A stretch of 49,773 nt of DNA from Bacteroidota bacterium (GTDB taxonomy: Bacteria > Bacteroidota > Bacteroidia > JACCXN01), in assembly GCA_013696965.1 (NCBI GenBank), contig JACCXN010000019.1:1-49773 (forward strand), given 5' to 3'. The translations under genes and the position numbers were made by a program. Under the pieces are notes generated by a model that was given only the letters and a program-made list of their open reading frames with translations, had not been told where the DNA came from and ran no database searches. Positions 1 through 8,364 of the stretch are shown piece by piece; the first letter of the stretch is position 1, and the number at the start of each line of letters is the position of its first letter.

Positions 1-1747
1 TAGCTGATGTTTTAATTAGCTGATGATCTTCTGTATTCTTTTCCCCATCCTTTAATCCGCTAATTTTCTCATCGGCTAATTGAACAATTTCCATCCAGTA
101 AAAATCCCCAGCAACTATATCTTTAGGTTTGTACAGAATAAAACTCTCCTGAAGGTGTTCCTTTATCAGTCGGGCAGGCGGTAAAATGGCTGTCTGAATC
201 CTTTTGGCATAGTTGATAGAATCCAATATCTCCTTTTGTTTTTCTTCGATTACCTGTTTTTGCTGTTCCACTGCAGTTTTCTGCGTTTCTACTTCCTGCT
301 TCTGTTTTAAAATAATCACATTGGATCTTCGCTTGTTCCTGTAGGCTTTCAATGCAAATGCTAGAAATACCAGTATCAGCATTCCTCCTCCGGCTAAAGA
401 GTAGGTGGCTATTCGTTGTTTCTCAAGCTCTGCTGCTGAGAGTTGTTGCTGCTTTTCAAACTCTGCCTGGGCTATTGCTTCTTTTTTATCAAACTCATAT
501 TGCATTTGCTGCTGCATGGTTTTTTGGGTATTTTCCTCATTGAACAGGCTATCGCGGTATACTATGTATTGCTTGTAGTTTTCTAAAGCGGATTGATGGT
601 TTCCAAGGGCGCTGTCGGCTTCAGCCACGGCTTGATAATTAAGCGTAACAATATCCAATGCCCCTATCTCATTAGAAAGCTGTAACGACTTAAGGATATA
701 TTTTTTCCCTTCCTCAGCCTTACCTGTTTTTGTGTAAACAATTCCGATGTTATTTAAAGAATAGGCACTACCTCTTTTATCCCCTTCCTTTATTTTTAAT
801 GATGCCAGGAAATTTTTAAGCGCCTCGGGGTAATTGCCCTGTTCAGAATAAATAAGTCCTATGTTATTTAAGGAATAGGCAATACCTCTTTTATCCCCCA
901 ATTCCTCCCTTATTTTTAATGAGGCCAGGTTATTTTTAAGCGCCTCGGAGTAATTGCCCTGTTCAGAATAAATATTTCCGATGTTATTTAAAGAACCGGC
1001 AATACCTTTTTTATCCCCCAATTCTTCGTTTATTTTTAATGAGACCAGGTTATTTTTAAGCGCCTCGGTGTAATTGCCCTGTTCAGAATAAATATTTCCG
1101 ATGTTATTTAAAGAATTGGCAATACCTCTTTTATCCCCCAATTCATCCTTTATTTTTAATGAGGCCAGGTAATTTTTAAGTGCCTCGGGGTAATTGCCCT
1201 GATCGGAATAAATATTTCCGATGCTATTTAAAGAATTGGCAATACCATTTTTATCCCCCAATTCTTCCTTTATTTTTAATGAGGACAGGTTTTTTTTAAG
1301 CGCCTCGGAGTAATTGCCCTGTTCAGAATAAATTTTTCCCATGCTATGTAAAGAACCAGCAATACCATTTTTATCCCCCAATTCTTCGTTTATTTTTAAT
1401 GAGGCAAGGTGATTTTTAAGCGCCTCGGGGTAATTGTCCTGATAAAAATAAATATTTCCGATGTTATTTAAAGAAACGGCAATACCTTTTTGCAACCCCC
1501 TTTGGGTTTCCCCCTTTGCAAAAGAGGATGATTTTTTAGCAAGATTTATTGCATCATTAGCGTATTTCAGAGCGTTTTCATAATCGCTTTCATTAATTAA
1601 TTTCCCACTAATATCATTCATCAGCTTAACGCGGGTGGTATCCCTATTCTCTTTTGCCAGCAGGGTTTTAAGGGAGTCAATGGAGGCATTCTGTGCAAAA
1701 GTTTGCACAGATGAAAACAAAAAGATAAGCAACAAAAGTTTTTTCAC
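1..1747 (-). CDS. TPR-repeat sensor with SpoIIE/PP2C-type phosphatase domain (3' part missing)
   Basis: Open frame entering from the left edge; the start is visible and the C-terminus lies outside the window. A GTG at 1745-1747 gives an ideal signal peptide (MKKLLLLIFLFSSVQTFAQ) and no ATG lies upstream in frame. About eight TPR-like units of 40 residues follow, with exactly 120-bp spacing at DNA level over roughly 760-1490 and the core pattern LNNIGNIYSEQGNYxEALK. Next come a Gln/Glu-rich segment, one membrane helix (LAGGGMLILVFLAFAL) and a charged coiled coil. The end matches the N-terminus of SpoIIE-like phosphatases (ILPPARL, YKPKDIVAGDFYWME). In Bacteroidota such proteins are thought to be membrane sensors controlling partner-switching (anti-sigma antagonist) circuits; that role is inferred here. 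After DFYWME there is an unusual polar stretch of at least 28 residues before the expected DCTGHG motif, which lies beyond the edge. Confidence 0.85.
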   Translation of the reverse strand, partial: MKKLLLLIFLFSSVQTFAQNASIDSLKTLLAKENRDTTRVKLMNDISGKLINESDYENALKYANDAINLAKKSSSFAKGETQRGLQKGIAVSLNNIGNIYFYQDNYPEALKNHLASLKINEELGDKNGIAGSLHSMGKIYSEQGNYSEALKKNLSSLKIKEELGDKNGIANSLNSIGNIYSDQGNYPEALKNYLASLKIKDELGDKRGIANSLNNIGNIYSEQGNYTEALKNNLVSLKINEELGDKKGIAGSLNNIGNIYSEQGNYSEALKNNLASLKIREELGDKRGIAYSLNNIGLIYSEQGNYPEALKNFLASLKIKEGDKRGSAYSLNNIGIVYTKTGKAEEGKKYILKSLQLSNEIGALDIVTLNYQAVAEADSALGNHQSALENYKQYIVYRDSLFNEENTQKTMQQQMQYEFDKKEAIAQAEFEKQQQLSAAELEKQRIATYSLAGGGMLILVFLAFALKAYRNKRRSNVIILKQKQEVETQKTAVEQQKQVIEEKQKEILDSINYAKRIQTAILPPARLIKEHLQESFILYKPKDIVAGDFYWMEIVQLADEKISGLKDGEKNTEDHQLIKTSA

Positions 1748-2057
1748 TAAGTAAGAATTTATGGTAAATATATTAATTCTGGTCTTGCAAATGATTGTTT
1801 TAAAGCATTTTTTTAGCGCAAAGAAAATTATTTATTTCATTGATATCAGTTTGCATAGGTGGGGATTTACAAACACTAAACTGTCAATCTTCAGAATTAC
1901 TTCAGGTAGATCCTAAAATGAAAAACCATTACAAATCAGGGGATTTAGACTTAAAAGTGCATTTGTTCGATATTTGCGGAAAAGTTTGTTTTTGATGGAG
2001 AGAAATGTCCAGAATCAATAAGCTCCTTCTTCGGATTCTGTTGATTAACAAGGGTTC
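1748..2057. other. intergenic stretch with no recognised gene
   Basis: Between the sensor gene and the ssrA terminator. I see only scattered stop-rich AT sequence. One short inverted repeat (CAGAATC ... GATTCTG) lies near 2010-2043. No convincing promoter for the minus-strand sensor gene was found. Confidence 0.5.
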
Positions 2058-2106
2058 CATAAAAATAAAAGCGGGACAACTTTCCACAAAATTGGAGTTG
2101 TCCCGC
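2058..2106 (-). terminator. rho-independent terminator of ssrA
   Basis: On the minus strand, an 11-bp stem (AGCGGGACAAC type; arms at 2071-2081 and 2096-2106) with a 14-nt loop is followed by a T-rich tract (TTTTATTTTTAT). It starts a few bases after the tmRNA 3' end. Confidence 0.85.
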
Positions 2107-2110
2107 TGGG

Positions 2111-2504
2111 TGGAGCCGGAGAGATTCGAACTCTCGTCCAAACAAGGAATCATTAAGCTTTCTACATGCGTAGCATTAACTTGATTGTAGGGAAAAAACC
2201 GGCATAATGCCACCTATTTATTCCTTAGCCTTTTAATTTCGCTCCTGCACCAAGGCTTTGCAAAAGCTAGCTTAAATTTGATGATACCAAACTTAGCAGA
2301 TCTTTAAGCCGGATCTGCTAAAAGGTAGCTTGTTCTTCCCACCTAGTGAGAGAATAAGGCCATTCTTCTATGAAGAATTAAGCCGCAAGCGCGTAGTCGT
2401 TTTCGCCAGTTAAGACGGTTGAGAATTCAGATTTACGAGCAATATTCACAACGCTCGGCATGCTTACCCAACAAGTCATCTTGCTGTCAAAACCTGTCGG
2501 CCCC
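2111..2504 (-). ncRNA. ssrA: transfer-messenger RNA (tmRNA)
   Basis: tmRNA rescues stalled ribosomes and tags their products for proteolysis. On the minus strand the 5' end GGGGCCGACAGGTTTTGACAG is the conserved tmRNA start. Its first seven bases pair perfectly (one G-U) with the 3' GGCTCC region, which carries a T-arm with GTTCGAATC. The tag frame reads GGC GAA AAC GAC TAC GCG CTT GCG GCT TAA, i.e. GENDYALAA, close to the GENNYALAA tags usual in this phylum. The discriminator A is followed by CCC rather than CCA, so CCA is probably added after transcription. It is a one-piece tmRNA of about 394 nt. A loosely matching -7 box (TTATTTG) lies 7 nt upstream of the 5' end. SmpB is not in the window. 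Confidence 0.96.
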
Positions 2505-2602
2505 AATTTTTCAAATAACTTTACTTTATTATCAACGCTATGTTTAAAGGCATTATTTTAATAACAAGTACAATGCAAATTAGTCTTTTGCATTCCTTTT
2601 TT

Positions 2603-2610
2603 TAATTTTG
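2603..2610 (+). promoter_or_regulatory. Bacteroidota-type -7 promoter box for the LKR-like gene
   Basis: TAATTTTG matches the TAnnTTTG consensus exactly and lies 21 nt before the ATG at 2632. A TTTG at 2587-2590 is only 12 nt away, too close to be the usual -33 element, so only the -7 box is claimed. The same octamer precedes the saccharopine-dehydrogenase-like gene at 38464. Confidence 0.55.
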
Positions 2611-2631
2611 CACTTTAATACTTAATCAATA

Positions 2632-3837
2632 ATGGAAAATACAAAAATAGGAATAATTAGGGAAGAAAAAACACACCCCGATAAAAGAGTTGCATTATCT
2701 CCTAAACAGTGTCACAAATTAATGAACCAATATCCGGGCCTTGAAATTTATGTTCAAAACAGCAAGGTTAGAAGTTTTACTGATGCAGAATACAAAGAAC
2801 AGGGAATTCCTGTGGTGGAAGATTTATCTGCCTGTGATATATTACTTGGTGTAAAGGAAGTTCCTGTTGATAAGCTTATCCCTGAAAAAAAATACCTTTT
2901 CTTTTCTCATACAATTAAAAAACAGCCATACAATAAAACACTTTTAAGGACTATTCTTGAAAAAAAAGTGCAGATGATCGACTACGAATGCCTTAAAGAT
3001 AAAAACAGCAACAGAATTCTTGGCTTTGGAAGATATGCGGGTATAGTTGGAGCATATAACGGAATACTTGGTTTTGGAATAAAAAACAAACTTTACACTA
3101 TTAAACCTGCCCATCTGTGTAAAGACCGGGCTGAAGTGAATTTAGAATTGAAAAAAGTAAAACTCCCTGCAATAAAAATTGCAATTACCGGAGGCGGGAG
3201 AGTGGCTAACGGGGCAATAGAAATCCTAACCGAACTTAATATTTCAAAAGTAAGTTTAGTTGATTTTATGGAAACTGAATTTAATGAGCCGGTATATTGC
3301 CAGCTAAATGCAACGGATTACACCAAACGAATTGACAATACAAAAGGCCAGCTTGGTGATTTTTATGCAAACCCTCAACACTATGAATCCACTTTTGTTC
3401 CCTTTACTAAAAAAGCAGACATTTTAATAAGCGCACATTTTTGGGATCCTGCATCACCACAGCTATTTACTAAAGAGGATATGAAAAACCAAGAATTTAA
3501 AATTTCTTTAATCGCTGATATTACCTGTGATATTGCCGGATCTGTGCCCTCTACCTTAAGGTCTTCAACCATCCAGCAGCCTTTTTATGATTATGATGTA
3601 ATGGAAGAGAAAATTGTTCCCGCCTTTGGTAAAGACACAATTACAATAATGGCCGTAGACAACCTGCCTTGTGAACTCCCACGAGATGCCTCAGAAGATT
3701 TTGGCCAGGATTTAAGCAAATACGTTATTCCGGCTCTTTTAGGAAATGATCCCGAAGATATTATCGAAAGAGCAAGCATTACTAAAAATGGAAATCTTAC
3801 TTTAGCATTCAATTATTTAAAGGATTATGTGGAGTAA
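2632..3837 (+). CDS. lysine-2-oxoglutarate reductase-like (saccharopine-forming) dehydrogenase
   Basis: 401 residues of the alanine dehydrogenase/PNT N-terminal type, closest in pattern to the LKR half of animal AASS and to Lys1. Shared features are the N-terminal GIIREEKTHPDKRVALSP, the FFSHTIKKQ motif, IDYE, FGRYAGIVGAYNGI (around 140-155), a Rossmann-like GGGRVANGA (around 187-195), ADITCDIAGSVPST, and the C-terminal VDNLPCELPRDASEDFG. LKR condenses lysine and 2-oxoglutarate to saccharopine using NAD(P)H in the cytoplasm. The partner saccharopine dehydrogenase-like gene is at 38464, not adjacent. Plain alanine dehydrogenase is less likely because the FFSHTIK and DNLPCELP signatures are LKR-type. 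Direction in the cell (lysine breakdown or another imine reduction) cannot be told from sequence. It is a single gene after a TAATTTTG box. Confidence 0.82.
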   Translation: MENTKIGIIREEKTHPDKRVALSPKQCHKLMNQYPGLEIYVQNSKVRSFTDAEYKEQGIPVVEDLSACDILLGVKEVPVDKLIPEKKYLFFSHTIKKQPYNKTLLRTILEKKVQMIDYECLKDKNSNRILGFGRYAGIVGAYNGILGFGIKNKLYTIKPAHLCKDRAEVNLELKKVKLPAIKIAITGGGRVANGAIEILTELNISKVSLVDFMETEFNEPVYCQLNATDYTKRIDNTKGQLGDFYANPQHYESTFVPFTKKADILISAHFWDPASPQLFTKEDMKNQEFKISLIADITCDIAGSVPSTLRSSTIQQPFYDYDVMEEKIVPAFGKDTITIMAVDNLPCELPRDASEDFGQDLSKYVIPALLGNDPEDIIERASITKNGNLTLAFNYLKDYVE

Positions 3838-3909
3838 AATTCCTTGAATCAATTATGTGATTACTTTTATTTATAATATATTTACTATTTTAAACTGATC
3901 CTGATTTCT

Positions 3910-3917
3910 TATTTTTG
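3910..3917 (+). promoter_or_regulatory. possible -7 promoter box of the SGNH-like lipoprotein gene
   Basis: TATTTTTG fits TAnnTTTG and ends 6 nt before the ATG at 3924. If used, the transcript would be nearly leaderless, so this is tentative. Confidence 0.35.
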
Positions 3918-3923
3918 TTAGTT

Positions 3924-5258
3924 ATGCTAAAGCCAACTTGTTTTTCCCTGTTTTTACTGATCCTAATTTCTCTGTTAAATGCATGTAAACCAGGGCCAAA
4001 GTTTGTTGAAGCAGAATCAGGTTCAGCAAATTTTAGCAGTATGGCTTATATTGGTGGAAACTATTTATCAGGTTACCAGGATGGCGCATTATTTAGAGAG
4101 GGCCAGGAATTTAGCATACCAGCTTTACTTTCTAAACAGATTGAATTAATCAATAATACACCCTTAAATTGCGCTTTGCTTGATGAAGCAACCTTTATTG
4201 GTTTAACCTTTAAGGGAGATCCCTACCAAAGCAGATTTTACCTTGAACACAAATCCGATTGTAAGGGTGAAACCAGTTTGAAACCGGCAAACCATCCTAT
4301 TGCATTCCAAACTGCACTTTCTTTAAGAAAAGGTTTTACTTCCTACAACAACCTCTCTATTCCTTATGCAGGAATTAAAGATTTATTTGATCCAAAGTTC
4401 GGGGAAGAACCAAGTTTCAATAAACCGAATCCTTTTTATTACGCACTTGCATCAAACCCTGGAACATCAACAGTAATGTATGATTATGAAAAATTGAATC
4501 CAACCTTTTCAACAATATGGATAGGTATGGAAGATATTTATAATTATGCAATGAAAGGCGGTAACGATGTAGAAATTACTGAACCTGCCGTTTTTGAAAA
4601 TCACCTCAATGAAATTCTAAAAAAGGCAAGTTTAAACCAAGCTAAAGGAGTTTTGGCAAATATTCCCGATATACATCACTTTCCTTTCTACACCCTAATC
4701 CCCTCGCTGAGCATCGATCTTACTAAAAATCAATCCGATTCACTCAACACCTCACTTCAGGACTATTTTGAATATCATGAAGGAAAAAATGGTTTTCAAA
4801 TTGAGGATGAGTCCTTGGAGAATTTCCCTTACCGTCTAAGTGAACCAGGTGAATACGTACTGCTCAATACTCCTCTTGACAGTGTTAAATGCCATAAAAT
4901 GGGCCTTTTTTATCCTTTACCCAACAGGTATATTCTTGATAAAAAAGAAATAGCTTTTATTCAATCCCAAATCAGGATATACAATGAAATCATCAAAAGA
5001 AAAGCAATGGAATATGATTTTGCATTTGTTGACATGAATTATTTTTTCAATACCATTTCATCTAAAATTAGTGTTGATGGAGTTTCCTATTCCTCAGAAT
5101 TTGTTTCCGGAGGTTTTTTTAGTCTGGATGGTTACCATCCAAATCAAAAAGGCTATGCACTGCTTACAAATAAATTTATTGAGGCAATTAACTCAAAATA
5201 CTCCTCCACCATTCCTACTGTATATTGCAAAAACTGTTCAGGAGTAAAATTCCCTTAA
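3924..5258 (+). CDS. SGNH/GDSL-hydrolase-like lipoprotein with altered nucleophile block
   Basis: ATG 3924 is chosen over a TTG three codons upstream because it gives a clean lipoprotein signal (FSLFLLILISLLNAC, lipobox LNAC, Cys21). The protein is about 444 residues. The C-terminal block DGYHPNQKGYALLTNKF carries the Asp and His of SGNH block V, and the N-terminal segment aligns with GNSLTAGYADGALY of the Bacteroidota SGNH lipoprotein family. Here, however, it reads GGNYLSGYQDGALF, so the position of the catalytic Ser is Tyr47, with one residue deleted after it. Serine two residues on might substitute, or the protein may be a non-catalytic binding protein. The product is probably anchored in the outer membrane or periplasm. 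It stands alone downstream of the LKR-like gene (86 nt gap). Confidence 0.75.
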   Translation: MLKPTCFSLFLLILISLLNACKPGPKFVEAESGSANFSSMAYIGGNYLSGYQDGALFREGQEFSIPALLSKQIELINNTPLNCALLDEATFIGLTFKGDPYQSRFYLEHKSDCKGETSLKPANHPIAFQTALSLRKGFTSYNNLSIPYAGIKDLFDPKFGEEPSFNKPNPFYYALASNPGTSTVMYDYEKLNPTFSTIWIGMEDIYNYAMKGGNDVEITEPAVFENHLNEILKKASLNQAKGVLANIPDIHHFPFYTLIPSLSIDLTKNQSDSLNTSLQDYFEYHEGKNGFQIEDESLENFPYRLSEPGEYVLLNTPLDSVKCHKMGLFYPLPNRYILDKKEIAFIQSQIRIYNEIIKRKAMEYDFAFVDMNYFFNTISSKISVDGVSYSSEFVSGGFFSLDGYHPNQKGYALLTNKFIEAINSKYSSTIPTVYCKNCSGVKFP

Positions 5259-5305
5259 AAAAGTTTAACACAATTCTTTGTTCTCATCCTAAATTCTTAT
5301 CGGCC

Positions 5306-5345
5306 CCTGTCATTCCGAATGAAGCGAAGCGTAATGAGGAATCTG
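5306..5345. repeat. short interspersed repeat fragment (CATTCCGAATGAAGCGAAGCG type)
   Basis: The stretch around CATTCCGAATGAAGCGAAGC followed by an AATGAGGAATCTG end resembles a short repeat I associate with intergenic regions of Bacteroidota genomes. ATTCC/GGAAT at the ends can pair. Only one copy is in the window, so the repeat status rests on recall, not on comparison here. Confidence 0.4.
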
Positions 5346-5394
5346 TAAATTCAATGCCTGAACGCTCAAACTTGAAGAAGTTTTAATTAAACCT

Positions 5395-5435
5395 ATTTCT
5401 AAAAAAAATCCGGTTGAATTAAATCAACCGGATTT
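5395..5435 (-). terminator. rho-independent terminator of the esterase/FadL operon
   Basis: A perfect stem AAATCCGGTTGA / TCAACCGGATTT (5406-5417 and 5424-5435) with a 6-nt loop. Read on the minus strand it is followed by a run of eight T. It lies about 60 nt after the stop of the T9SS esterase. Confidence 0.8.
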
Positions 5436-5494
5436 CAATCAAATCTTAAATACAATTCGCTCTTTTTGCTATAAAAATGAGTTTTGAAAAAAAT

Positions 5495-6715
5495 TTAGTT
5501 AACAACAATCTTTTCCGTTTTTAAAACCAATTCACCATCAAGTATTTTGATGAAATAAACACCAGTATCCAGGTTTAAATGAAGTGTGTTTTTACTTGTA
5601 AGGGGATAACTTTTTACAAAAGCACCATTGAAACTGTAAACCTCAGCTCTTGGAGATTTCATATCTTCTTCAAAGGAAACAATGATATGGTCATGAACAG
5701 GATTTGGAAATATTTTAAGTGTAGATTTTTGATCTATCTGATTCACAGAAATACTGGAAGCTCCTCCCAATAATGGCCTTAAAAAATCACGAACAAAATC
5801 AATTGTTGTATCCATATATGCAACCTGGCTTGCAGAGGTTCCAAGATAAGGTACATGACCAGCTCCTTCATAAGTATGAAAAGGATTTACTACAGGAATA
5901 GTAGCGGCATGTATTTTTAAAGATGAACTTCCCTCAACAACCATAATTGGGAAACCAGCAACATAAATTCTTGCAGTGCCATAAGGAACAGTTCCATCTT
6001 GAGTGCCATGTGTACTCACAAATGGAGGATCTTCTGCTTCTATCCAATTTGCTAGACCCATAGCCCCACATAAATTAATAACACCAGAAACTTTACTTGA
6101 ATATCCCGGATTGCCACTGTTTCCATCTAATCCCCCAAGGGCTGTTAATGCTGAGGCTGAAATAAGCTGATAAGCTTCAGCTTCCTTGTCCATATATGCA
6201 GTATGTAAACCCATAAAAGCACCTGCTGAACTACCTCCTGCAAAAATATAATTCGGATGAATTCTATAAGTCTGCGGAGCCTTTCTAAAAAAACGGATAG
6301 AAGCTTTCATGTCCTGAACAGCCCTTATTACTGCTTTAATGGCGTTAATTGAATCAAAAGGATAAAATCCTACCCTGTATTCAATGGAGGCAACAACATA
6401 ACCCATTTTGGCAAAACGGTTGCTCATTTCCACCATGTCTTGTTCTGTTTTTGTTCCACCTATAAAACTTCCACCATGAGCCAAAATAATTAAAGGACGC
6501 TGAGCAACTGTATCTCCTGTTGGCTCATAAATATCCAGTAAAAGAGTTTGAGAAGTGTTGTTTGATTTTGTATTGGAGCCATAAACAATATTGCTGCTTA
6601 AGGTAACATTAGGGAAAATTTGCTGATAATATCTGCCATTGGCAGTATCAATTTGTCCGAAAATGAAATTGCTGTTAATAGCAATTAAAGAAAAAATAAG
6701 TAAAATTCTCTTCAT
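5495..6715 (-). CDS. secreted alpha/beta hydrolase (carboxylesterase-like) with T9SS sorting tail
   Basis: 406 residues. A signal peptide (MKRILLIFSLIAINSNFIFG) is followed by an alpha/beta-hydrolase domain of the esterase/lipase type: oxyanion-hole motif HGGSFIGG (80-87), nucleophile elbow GGSSAGAF (Ser163), acid in THGTQDGTVPY (Asp240), and His287 in GAGHVPYL. The catalytic set is complete. The last 75 residues (KIFPNPVHDHIIVSFEE ... KTEKIVVN) form a T9SS type A sorting domain, so the enzyme is expected to be exported and attached to the cell surface or released. It lies 15 nt downstream of the FadL gene and is probably co-transcribed, which suggests an ester or lipid substrate. The exact substrate cannot be told; a feruloyl- or acetyl-esterase activity is also possible. 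Confidence 0.88.
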   Translation of the reverse strand: MKRILLIFSLIAINSNFIFGQIDTANGRYYQQIFPNVTLSSNIVYGSNTKSNNTSQTLLLDIYEPTGDTVAQRPLIILAHGGSFIGGTKTEQDMVEMSNRFAKMGYVVASIEYRVGFYPFDSINAIKAVIRAVQDMKASIRFFRKAPQTYRIHPNYIFAGGSSAGAFMGLHTAYMDKEAEAYQLISASALTALGGLDGNSGNPGYSSKVSGVINLCGAMGLANWIEAEDPPFVSTHGTQDGTVPYGTARIYVAGFPIMVVEGSSSLKIHAATIPVVNPFHTYEGAGHVPYLGTSASQVAYMDTTIDFVRDFLRPLLGGASSISVNQIDQKSTLKIFPNPVHDHIIVSFEEDMKSPRAEVYSFNGAFVKSYPLTSKNTLHLNLDTGVYFIKILDGELVLKTEKIVVN

Positions 6716-6730
6716 AATTTAAATATTAAG

Positions 6731-7966
6731 TTAAAAACTAAATGATACTCCTATTCCAGAAACAAAACCACGGGATTTAAATGTTCCGGCAAACCCTGTT
6801 TCAGTATTTTCAAAATTTCGCTTTAAACCCTCAATCCATAAGAATGATAAGTCTATACTAAGTCTTTTTTTAATTAGGTAACTCATGCCGGAAGTAAATG
6901 CCAATTTTGACATATCTGGTGTTTCAGGCCCAAGTAAATCATCAGGAACCGGAGATTTATCAAAATAAGTTCCTAATCTTATATTTAACGATTGGGATAC
7001 ATTGTATTGTCCTCCTATTCGAATGATATAAGAATCCTTAAATAGTTTTGGTGAATTAATGTCCTCTAGTTTCTCTGTATTGTTTTCCAAATCTATTGAT
7101 AAGGTATCATAAGATGACCATTGAACGTAATTAAAATCAAAGGCCAGCAACAATTTCTCCGAATATTGATACGATAAACCAGCAGAGGCTGTTCCTGGGA
7201 GTTTTAACGAACCGGTTAAATTACCTGAAGGAAAAGAAGCCTCAAGATAAGAGGGAACTTCAAAAACAGCATTCCCCTGACTTAGATTCATAGTAACTGC
7301 ACTTCTATAGCTTAATCCGATTGCTAATTTTTCATTTACCTTATAGAAAATCCCTCCACTATAACCATATCCGGTTCCACTTCCTTTAATTTCAGCTGTT
7401 CCATAATTTCCTTCAGAATCCTGTAAAGGCAAAGATTTCCTTAAATAAAAATCGCCAAAGGAATAAATGAAACCCCCACCTATTGCAAGTTTATCGGAAA
7501 CCTTCCAGGATAAAGTGGGTTGAACATAAATCATTTTTAAAGCTATTTCCTGGATTATAAACCTACCTTTCCATTGGTCATCCCAAATTCCACGACTTCC
7601 AAAGGGTGTATATACACCTATGCCAAATGTTATTTTATCTTGTAAAAATCTTGCTGTTCCATAAACTGAAAACGGTGTACTTGGAAATACCACCATACGT
7701 TCATTATATACCCCTGGTGATTTTTCCTGATAATAGGTACTTGGTACAATATAACTTCCGCCAACAGAAAAATTATATCTGTCTTTTAAAAAGGAAATAG
7801 ACCCTGGATTGAAAAAGAGTGAGGAGGCATCATAAGTAAGGCAGGTCCCGGTATGGCCCATGCCTGCTTGTTTTTGACCCTGCAGGTTTACCTGGAATCC
7901 CCCTGCTTTAACTGTGGAAACAGCAGAAATCATCAAAAACAAAAAAATTCTTATATCGCAACTCAT
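6731..7966 (-). CDS. OmpP1/FadL-family outer-membrane transport protein
   Basis: About 411 residues from ATG 7966; a TTG three codons upstream is less likely. A signal peptide is followed by the FadL N-terminal hatch sequence AGGFQVNLQGQKQAGMGHTG, then DASSLFFNPGSISFL and alternating beta strands ending in GFVSGIGVSFSF with a terminal aromatic residue, typical of outer-membrane barrels. FadL proteins let long-chain fatty acids and other hydrophobic compounds pass the outer membrane. It is the first gene of a likely two-gene operon with the secreted esterase; together they could release and take up acyl chains. A role in uptake of other hydrophobic substrates (TodX-like) cannot be excluded. 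Confidence 0.9.
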   Translation of the reverse strand: MSCDIRIFLFLMISAVSTVKAGGFQVNLQGQKQAGMGHTGTCLTYDASSLFFNPGSISFLKDRYNFSVGGSYIVPSTYYQEKSPGVYNERMVVFPSTPFSVYGTARFLQDKITFGIGVYTPFGSRGIWDDQWKGRFIIQEIALKMIYVQPTLSWKVSDKLAIGGGFIYSFGDFYLRKSLPLQDSEGNYGTAEIKGSGTGYGYSGGIFYKVNEKLAIGLSYRSAVTMNLSQGNAVFEVPSYLEASFPSGNLTGSLKLPGTASAGLSYQYSEKLLLAFDFNYVQWSSYDTLSIDLENNTEKLEDINSPKLFKDSYIIRIGGQYNVSQSLNIRLGTYFDKSPVPDDLLGPETPDMSKLAFTSGMSYLIKKRLSIDLSFLWIEGLKRNFENTETGFAGTFKSRGFVSGIGVSFSF

Positions 7967-8042
7967 AGAATACAATAATAACTTCTTTTAAAAAAGTTTC
8001 CTAATGTTTTAGGTTTTTTTTTAAACCCAATATTTAAGCCAC

Positions 8043-8048
8043 TTGCAC
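8043..8048. repeat. left target-site duplication TTGCAC
   Basis: Direct repeat of TTGCAC, matched at 8365-8370 on the other side of the insertion. Removing the insert and one copy restores a short in-frame end for rpe. Confidence 0.75.
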
Positions 8049-8364
8049 AGAGGCCACTGAAAAAGCTAATCCCGAAGGGATGATACAATTATAGATTAAT
8101 ATTTTTAATTCCAGTTCAACCCCGGAGGGGAATTATTGATTGTTTATTTTTATAACACCCTTTCGGGGTTTTGGTTTTAATTATTGTTATTTTCTGTAAT
8201 CCTGTCACCCCTTCGGGGTTAGCTTTTTCAGTGGCCTCCTTTTTGGGGAGACCACTGAAAAAACCTTTTTTAATTAAAAAAATAAAAAAGGGAGAAGATA
8301 AACTTGCGTTTCTACTCCCTTTTATTAACATTTAGGTATTAAAATGACTTTTTCAGTGGCCTCC
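8049..8364. mobile_element. MITE-like composite insertion with inverted ends, no transposase
   Basis: Flanked by TTGCAC direct repeats. The outer ends are [A/G]GAGGCCACTGAAAAAG in inverted orientation. Two more copies of the same end lie inside, so it reads as two units: 8049-8239 (ends share 34 positions with two differences; the T-to-C and A-to-G changes keep a local CCCGAAGGG hairpin) and 8247-8364. Unit one also carries further CCCCGGAGGGG/CCCTTTCGGGG hairpins near 8120 and 8157. Unit two contains a stem (GGGAG ... CTCCC, about 8289-8320) followed on the minus strand by a T run, which may now act as the rpe terminator. No open frame in it looks like a protein. The parent IS family is unknown to me. 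Confidence 0.72.

Noticed and set aside
1929-2213. Open frames of 94 and 64 codons on the minus strand
   Set aside because: They overlap the 3' part of the tmRNA and its terminator; no signal or domain is present.
2587-2610. Full -33/-7 promoter pair before the LKR-like gene
   Set aside because: The TTTG and TAATTTTG are only 12 nt apart, whereas the usual spacing in this phylum is near 19-21; only the -7 box was kept.
8116-8331. 71-codon frame on the minus strand
   Set aside because: It lies wholly inside the MITE-like insertion and crosses its inverted ends and hairpins; it is not a transposase.
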